64,000 nucleotides of DNA from Accumulibacter sp. (GTDB taxonomy: Bacteria > Pseudomonadota > Gammaproteobacteria > Burkholderiales > Rhodocyclaceae), in contig JACKLW010000005.1 in assembly GCA_024235715.1 (NCBI GenBank), positions 558,001-622,000 of the forward strand. Reading direction: 5' to 3'. Made by a program: the position numbers and the translations under genes. Position 1 is the first letter of the stretch, and every line of letters starts with the position of its first letter. This document shows, piece by piece, positions 59,427 to 64,000 of this stretch. The notes below the pieces were generated by a model. It saw nothing but the letters and a program-made list of their open reading frames with translations, searched no databases and had not been told where the DNA came from.

Positions 59427-60293
59427 TCATCCCTGCCCCTCATCGAGCACTGCCTGCATTTCACCACTTTTTCGCCGCTTGTAGCGATTGTAGCCCCAGA
59501 GATACTGCTGCGGACACTGGCGAACCAGCACTTCGATCTGCTGATTGATCTGCTGCGCACGCTCGTCGACCGTTCCACAGATCGGCTGTGTTGGCTGCTG
59601 CAGATGAAAATGGTAGCCGGCACCAGCGGGCAGGCGTTCCGCCCACACCATGATGACGGTCGCCCCCGTCTCGACCAGTCGTCCGGCGAGGGTCATGGTG
59701 TAGGCCGGCCGGCCGAAGAAATCCAGCCAGCGGCCTTCGCCAGACCGCGGGGCCTGGTCTGGCAGCATGCCAACCGCTTCGCCACGTCTGAGCGCCTTCA
59801 GCAAGCCGCGCACGCCTGACAAATCCGCCGCCGCCAGATGCAGCTGCGCGCGCGCCCGGCCCGCTTCGATCATCGCCTGCAGCCACGCCCGTTTGGGCGG
59901 CCGGTAGAGGACCGTGATCGGCGCATGCGTCGACAGGTACTGCGCCGTGACCTCGAAGCAGCCGAGATGCGGCGTCAGGTAAAGGATTCCGCGTCCTTCG
60001 CGCGAGGCCGCCTCGACCAGTTCCCAGCCCGACACGCGGACGACAAGGCTGACCGTCTCCGCCTGCGTCCGCAGCCAGATTCGAGGCAGCTCGAGCATTC
60101 CCTTGCCGGCTTCAGCGATGGCTGCCGAGCGGATACGTGCGGCTTCCGCTTCACCGAGTGCCAACGCCATGTTCTCACGCATATGCCGGCGGTAGGTCGG
60201 TGACAGCAACCAGGTCAACCAGCCAAGCAGTGAACCGAAAGCATGCAACCACGACAGGGGCAGACGGCTGAGGAGACGAAAGAGTGTAATCAC
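59427..60293 (-). CDS. Lipid A biosynthesis lauroyl/myristoyl acyltransferase (LpxL/HtrB family)
   Basis: A 288-residue inner-membrane acyltransferase adding a secondary acyl chain to Kdo-lipid IVA. An N-terminal hydrophobic segment (about 13-30) anchors it. The catalytic HX4E motif is HLGCFE, in ILYLTPHLGCFEVTAQYLS. YRPPKRAWLQAMIEAGR and MLPDQAPRSGEGRWLDFFGRP are family features. The C-terminal WGYNRYKRRKSG is typical. Lipid A secondary acylation fits its msbA and core-kinase neighbours. Whether it is the LpxL or LpxM type is not decided. Confidence 0.9.
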   Translation of the reverse strand: MITLFRLLSRLPLSWLHAFGSLLGWLTWLLSPTYRRHMRENMALALGEAEAARIRSAAIAEAGKGMLELPRIWLRTQAETVSLVVRVSGWELVEAASREGRGILYLTPHLGCFEVTAQYLSTHAPITVLYRPPKRAWLQAMIEAGRARAQLHLAAADLSGVRGLLKALRRGEAVGMLPDQAPRSGEGRWLDFFGRPAYTMTLAGRLVETGATVIMVWAERLPAGAGYHFHLQQPTQPICGTVDERAQQINQQIEVLVRQCPQQYLWGYNRYKRRKSGEMQAVLDEGQG

Positions 60294-60318
60294 GCGCTGA
60301 TCCAGTGATCGGTCATGT

Positions 60319-60348
60319 TTGACCAGCCAGCAAGAGAAAAACTATAAT
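60319..60348 (+). promoter_or_regulatory. Sigma-70 promoter of metK
   Basis: -35 TTGACC (60319-60324) and consensus -10 TATAAT (60343-60348) with 18-base spacing. Transcription would begin near 60355, giving a 5' leader of about 143 bases before metK. Confidence 0.8.
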
Positions 60349-60354
60349 TATCCC

Positions 60355-60497
60355 TCCGCCGAGTTAATCAGGACAACTTGCAGGGCGGGGAGAGCGACGA
60401 AAGCGCTCAAAAAAAATACTGCTAAAGCGTCGTCTGCTCGAACCCCGAAGCCGGCAACGTGACCTTTTCGGGGTTTTATATTGGAGCAGACCAGAAC
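60355..60497 (+). ncRNA. Structured metK 5' leader with terminator hairpin and RBS-sequestering helix (candidate riboswitch)
   Basis: Several helices can be drawn by eye. CTCCGCC (from 60354) can pair with GGCGGGG (about 60384-60390), enclosing GAGTT/AACTT. GAGCG/CGCTC forms a hairpin (about 60392-60408) followed by A8. A 9-bp stem AACCCCGAA (60441-60449) / TTCGGGGTT (60467-60475) with T residues after it looks like a terminator. Outside it, GTCTGCTC (60432-60439) pairs perfectly with GAGCAGAC (60484-60491), which contains the GGAG ribosome-binding site. The leader of a SAM synthetase gene is a natural place for SAM or SAH control. It does not match the SAM-I, SAM-II or SAH consensus as I know them. 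Confidence 0.6.
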
Positions 60498-61664
60498 ATG
60501 AGCAAAGAGTACCTCTTCACTTCGGAATCGGTTTCCGAAGGCCATCCGGACAAGGTTGCCGATCAGGTTTCCGACGCCATCCTCGACGCCATCCTCAACG
60601 AAGACCCGACAGCGCGGGTCGCCTGTGAAACGATGGTCTCGACCGGACTGGTGGTCATCTCGGGCGAAATCACCACCAAGGCGCACATCAACTACCGCGA
60701 AATCGCGCAGGAAACCGTTCGCCGCATCGGCTACGACAATTCCGACATCGGTTTCGACTACAAGAGCTGTGCCATCCTCACCGCCATCAACCGTCAGTCG
60801 CCAGACATCGCCCAGGGCGTCGACGAGGGTCAGGGCATCGACCTCGACCAGGGTGCCGGCGACCAGGGGCTGATGTTCGGCTACGCCTGCAACGAGACGC
60901 CGTCGCTGATGCCGCTGCCGATCCACTACGCGCACCGCATCATGCAGCGGCAGGGAGAAGTTCGCCACGACGGCCGCCTGCCATGGCTGCGCCCGGACGC
61001 AAAAAGCCAGATCACCGTTCGCTACGTCGACGACAAGCCGGTGGCCATCGACACCATCGTGGTGTCGACGCAGCACGATCCGGACGTCTCGCACGCGCAG
61101 ATTTCGGAAGCGGTGATCGAGGAAATCATCAAACCGGTCGTTCCGCAGGAAATCCTCGGCAGCAACCCCCGCTATCTGGTCAACCCGACGGGACGTTTCG
61201 TCGTCGGTGGCCCGCACGGCGACTGCGGCCTGACCGGCCGCAAGATCATCGTCGACACCTATGGCGGCGCGGCCAGGCACGGCGGCGGTGCCTTCTCCGG
61301 CAAGGACCCGTCCAAGGTCGACCGCTCGGCCGCCTATGCGGCGCGCTACGTCGCCAAGAACGTCGTTGCCGCCGGCCTGGCCGACCGCTGCGAAGTGCAG
61401 GTAGCCTACGCGATCGGCGTCGCGCGACCGGTTTCGCTGATGGTCAATACCTTCGGCACCGGCAAGATCAGCGATGAAGTCATTGTCAAGCTGATCGGCG
61501 CGCACTTCGACCTACGGCCGAAAGGCATCATCCAGTCCCTGAATCTGCTGCGGCCGATCTACCGGAAGACTGCCGCCTACGGCCACTTTGGCCGCGACGA
61601 ACCCGAGTTTACCTGGGAGGCCACCGACAAGGCGGCAGCGCTACGGGCAGAGGCGGGGCTCTAG
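60498..61664 (+). CDS. metK: S-adenosylmethionine synthetase
   Basis: A 388-residue enzyme making SAM from methionine and ATP. I chose the ATG at 60498 (GGAG 11 bases upstream); an upstream GTG at 60459 lies inside the terminator hairpin. Motifs are [34 protein letters not shown] and the phosphate-binding [20 protein letters not shown]. The length is standard. It is monocistronic as seen here; ahcY does not follow. Its leader is probably regulatory. Confidence 0.97.
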   Translation: MSKEYLFTSESVSEGHPDKVADQVSDAILDAILNEDPTARVACETMVSTGLVVISGEITTKAHINYREIAQETVRRIGYDNSDIGFDYKSCAILTAINRQSPDIAQGVDEGQGIDLDQGAGDQGLMFGYACNETPSLMPLPIHYAHRIMQRQGEVRHDGRLPWLRPDAKSQITVRYVDDKPVAIDTIVVSTQHDPDVSHAQISEAVIEEIIKPVVPQEILGSNPRYLVNPTGRFVVGGPHGDCGLTGRKIIVDTYGGAARHGGGAFSGKDPSKVDRSAAYAARYVAKNVVAAGLADRCEVQVAYAIGVARPVSLMVNTFGTGKISDEVIVKLIGAHFDLRPKGIIQSLNLLRPIYRKTAAYGHFGRDEPEFTWEATDKAAALRAEAGL

Positions 61665-61685
61665 GCGCCACACGGAAACAGTCCG

Positions 61686-61705
61686 AAGGGGCCGCAGGGC
61701 CCCTT
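61686..61705 (+). terminator. Hairpin after metK
   Basis: A perfect 8-bp stem (AAGGGGCC / GGCCCCTT) with loop GCAG, 22 bases after the metK stop. No U-tract follows, so termination efficiency is uncertain. From 61706 to 61871 nothing else is recognised. Confidence 0.5.
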
Positions 61706-61871
61706 GCGCCGGCCGACAGTGCCTGGCTGGCGGCTGAAGATCTTCAGCCGTGAACATCCGGCGCAATGGAGGTTCCCCGATCTGAACGAGCTCTGGTCCG
61801 GGCTGGCCGCGGTGCCGCGCTGAATCGCGCACACCTTCCGGCGCACGAACCGGCATCTTCCCGGTCAGCGA

Positions 61872-62015
61872 CTACTTGTGGAAACTGCGCCCGCTGCTGC
61901 CCGCAATCCGCGCCGCCTGCCCGCCGAAGCTGCCGAACAGGCTCCAGCCCTGATACTGGGCGTTGCTGAAAATGGCCAGCGCAAGCACCCCGGCCAGCCA
62001 GTTGAACTTGATCAT
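61872..62015 (-). CDS. Small membrane protein (47 aa) downstream of the DUF4178 gene
   Basis: A short frame with a strong GAGGAGG box just before the ATG at 62015, starting 12 bases after the DUF4178 stop. The product begins MIKFNWLAGVLALAIFSNAQ, a hydrophobic helix or signal segment, continues with QGWSLFGSFGGQAARIAGSS and ends in SFHK. No family is recognised. The coupling and ribosome-binding site make it a likely real gene, perhaps a partner of the DUF4178 protein in the membrane. Confidence 0.65.
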   Translation of the reverse strand: MIKFNWLAGVLALAIFSNAQYQGWSLFGSFGGQAARIAGSSGRSFHK

Positions 62016-62027
62016 CGCCCTCCTCGC

Positions 62028-63932
62028 TCAATCGTCCTCGCCGCCGAGATCACTCTCGTTCCAGCGTTGCACTTCAAAAGCATTCCGCCGCGAGCGCGAG
62101 AACAGCGGGAACACCGCCAGAAAGATCAGCAGCAGCACAAAGTTCGACCACGCAGCCGGATTGCGAACAAGCTCCAGCGAATCCCGCACCGCCACCCGGC
62201 GGTCATTGCCGATCTCGTAGTCGATCATCAGATAGTAGGTGCCCGCCGGCACGGCCTTGAACGCCATTTCGCCGGACGCCGAGCCTTCATACCAGCTGCC
62301 GGTGCCGGTCTTGCCGAAGTAGTAGCTGATTTCCTGAACACCCTGGTAGGCTTCACCGGTGTTCTTCTCGACCAGCGTCGTGCTCAGCGACAGCCAGTTG
62401 TTGCTGAGGTCCGTGTCGTGGCGCACCAGCAGCGTGCGCGCGCGGCTGCCGAGGGCGAACTCCTGGCTGCGAACGGCTGCCTCGGCGTCGCCGGGCGAGA
62501 ACAGCAGTTGCTGCCTGAGCACCACCTGTGAAGCAAAGAGGAAGGCGAACGCCAGTTGCAGGACCGTGGCCGCCAGGGCCAGCTTCCAGAATACGCGGCA
62601 GACGCGCAGGTGCCGCTCGATCAGCGGATTCGGCTGGTTGGCGTAAACGCCAAGGCGTGCTGGCGGCCTCTTCTTTATCTGGAACGCAGCGCACAGATCG
62701 CCGGGCTCCAGGTACTCGCCCTGCGACCAGGTGACTTCATTCCCGCTCAGCTCGCGCGACAACATCAGCGGCGGAGAAACGTAGTCGTCGACCGTGCAGC
62801 GCTCACCGACCGCGACCCGCCAGTAGAACTCCCCGACGACGTAGACAACTGCTGCAACGCCGCTATTGAAATGCCTGAACTCCTGGCCATCACGTGCGAA
62901 CTCGGTCTGCCCGGGCGCCACCGACGGGGGATTGGAGAGCGCGCGGACGAAGTTCCAGTGCCCCTGGTATTCGACCAGCCAGGCAAAACCCTGTCGTGCG
63001 TTGAACAGCAGATATTCCGACCAGGGATAGTCGACACCCTGTGAACGCGTGCTGCGGCGCATGAAGCCGATCACTTCCCAATCGACGCCGTGCAATCGGC
63101 CCCGGCTGGCAAGCGGCAACCAGGGCGTCTCACGCAGCGCCTGCGCCGCCCCGACCAGCAACTGCACGTTCTCGTTGTCGACACCGATGATCGAACCACA
63201 GCTGCCGCAGGCAACGCTCACGCTGGCCGGCGAGTGAATGTGCAGCGGCGCAGCACAATGCGGACAACTGAAAGCGCGCGCCGCCACCTGCGCTTCGCCG
63301 CCGGCAGTGCGATCGTGCGCTTCTCTCAGCCCCTGCAGGTGCAGGTCGGCAAAGGCCACCGCCTGGCCGACGAAGGCCAGCGGTGGCGTCTCGCTGTAGT
63401 CGAGCGTCAGGAAGCGATCCCTGCTGCGCAGGTCGGCAGTGTTCACCGGGTAACCGGCAGCGACCCTGAACGGCAGTTCGCCCTGGCCGGAAATGCAGTG
63501 CGCGGTTTGCACATCGCTGACCGTGAAAGTGCGGCCGTCAAGAGTCAGCGCCATCGCCGGAGCCAGCGTCTCGAAGGCCGGCACGGGATCGCTGACCTTC
63601 ACCCGTGCGCTGACGATATACTCGCCGGCGGCGTCGGCGAGCCATGCACTGCTGCCTTCGTCAAAGAGGATGTGCCACTCGTTCCACAGGCCTGATTCGT
63701 ATTTCAGCTGGATGCGGCCAATCACCTGGAAATGGCGCTTGCGGAACGTTCCTTCGCTGCCGATCTGGATCGGCGAGGCGTCGGCGAGCAGATCGGCCAT
63801 CCGCCCCAGATTCTGCAGGTCGTCGCCGGCACGCAGCAGCGTACTGTGGCAGAACTCGCAGACGACGTAGAGCGACGTCGCCGCGCGAAACACCACGGGC
63901 GCCCCGCACGACGGGCAATCCGCTCGTTTCAC
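62028..63932 (-). CDS. DUF4178 domain protein with two zinc ribbons and two membrane helices
   Basis: A 634-residue protein. The N-terminus has a zinc ribbon CPSC (Cys6, Cys9) with CEFC (Cys25, Cys28), followed by a first DUF4178 domain (about 55-200; RHFQVIGRIQLKYESGLWNEW). A second ribbon (CPHC...CGSC) and second DUF4178 domain (GVDWEVIGFMRRSTRSQGVDYPWSEYLL-type segment) follow. Two transmembrane helices (KLALAATVLQLAFAFLFASQ and WSNFVLLLIFLAVFPLF) bracket a periplasmic beta domain. DUF4178 genes commonly sit with DUF350 and polyamine genes (SAM decarboxylase, aminopropyltransferase); only the metK neighbour is visible here. The function is unknown. Confidence 0.85.
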   Translation of the reverse strand: MKRADCPSCGAPVVFRAATSLYVVCEFCHSTLLRAGDDLQNLGRMADLLADASPIQIGSEGTFRKRHFQVIGRIQLKYESGLWNEWHILFDEGSSAWLADAAGEYIVSARVKVSDPVPAFETLAPAMALTLDGRTFTVSDVQTAHCISGQGELPFRVAAGYPVNTADLRSRDRFLTLDYSETPPLAFVGQAVAFADLHLQGLREAHDRTAGGEAQVAARAFSCPHCAAPLHIHSPASVSVACGSCGSIIGVDNENVQLLVGAAQALRETPWLPLASRGRLHGVDWEVIGFMRRSTRSQGVDYPWSEYLLFNARQGFAWLVEYQGHWNFVRALSNPPSVAPGQTEFARDGQEFRHFNSGVAAVVYVVGEFYWRVAVGERCTVDDYVSPPLMLSRELSGNEVTWSQGEYLEPGDLCAAFQIKKRPPARLGVYANQPNPLIERHLRVCRVFWKLALAATVLQLAFAFLFASQVVLRQQLLFSPGDAEAAVRSQEFALGSRARTLLVRHDTDLSNNWLSLSTTLVEKNTGEAYQGVQEISYYFGKTGTGSWYEGSASGEMAFKAVPAGTYYLMIDYEIGNDRRVAVRDSLELVRNPAAWSNFVLLLIFLAVFPLFSRSRRNAFEVQRWNESDLGGEDD

Positions 63933-63985
63933 GAGGAGACAGCCAGCCGCCTGGCCGCCTCAGCCAGCGCGCCGGGCACGCGGGA

Positions 63986-64000
63986 TCAGACCAGCTTGCC
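63986..64000 (-). CDS. Possible 3' end of an upstream gene cut by the window edge
   Basis: On the minus strand the edge reads Gly-Lys-Leu-Val-stop, in the spot where the gene preceding DUF4178 would end, about 53 bases away. Only five codons are visible, so identity cannot be judged. Confidence 0.2.
   Translation of the reverse strand, partial: GKLV

Noticed and set aside
60355-60497. Assigning the metK leader to the SAH or SAM-II riboswitch
   Set aside because: The core sequences of those classes that I know are not present; only general architecture suggests regulation, so no class is named.

Overview
The window is a GC-rich bacterial chromosome segment. Gene content and order point to a betaproteobacterium, probably Rhodocyclales and close to Candidatus Accumulibacter; this is inferred from gene neighbourhoods, since there is no rRNA to test it. 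Supporting features are a pilMNOPQ-aroK-aroB block beside a class A PBP, a PEP-CTERM protein with a sigma-54-type promoter, a B12-dependent LitR/CarH-type regulator beside a cfa/DUF1365/FAD-oxidoreductase cluster, and a Gram-negative LPS core cluster. No tRNA, rRNA or CRISPR array was seen.

Positions 1-7350 are accessory. They hold a possible partial gene at the left edge, a DUF6155-like protein, a lipoprotein, and a two-gene OLD/PARIS-like module (AAA ATPase plus DUF4276 TOPRIM protein). A 3.26-kb IS21-family element follows. Besides istA/istB it carries a small DNA-binding-like passenger gene decorated with four copies of a 15-bp palindrome.

Positions 7481-14725 (minus strand) are a tightly overlapping moxR-DUF58-DUF4381-batA-batB-batC-batD operon. 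Positions 15112-23258 (minus strand) form a light/oxidative-stress type cluster: an eroded glutathione peroxidase, folE2, FAD oxidoreductase, DUF1365, cfa, chalcone-isomerase-like, MFS, DUF3833, SDR and SnoaL-like genes. A MerR/B12-binding regulator is divergent to it, and three TTTGTCC-type palindromes lie in the shared intergenic region.

Positions 24863-28039 hold a membrane sensor fused to a DnaQ-type exonuclease and a PEP-CTERM von Willebrand protein. Positions 28439-41919 are core metabolism: glmS-glmU (UDP-GlcNAc), gltD and gltB (glutamate synthase) and pntAB (transhydrogenase, with a hairpin-rich leader). Positions 42130-50447 hold a CBS-pair protein, dgt, aroB, aroK and the type IV pilus assembly operon pilMNOPQ. 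Positions 50867-60293 hold mrcA, msbA and an LPS-core/lipid A block (lpxL-type acyltransferase, waaG, waaP-type kinase, a second kinase and a two-domain kinase).

The right end has metK, preceded by a sigma-70-like promoter and a structured leader in which a terminator-like hairpin is enclosed by a helix that buries the ribosome-binding site. It also has a DUF4178 zinc-ribbon membrane protein followed by a 47-residue small membrane protein. The most interesting items are the metK leader, the AAA/TOPRIM pair, the sensor-exonuclease fusion, the IS21 passenger and the B12-regulator operators.
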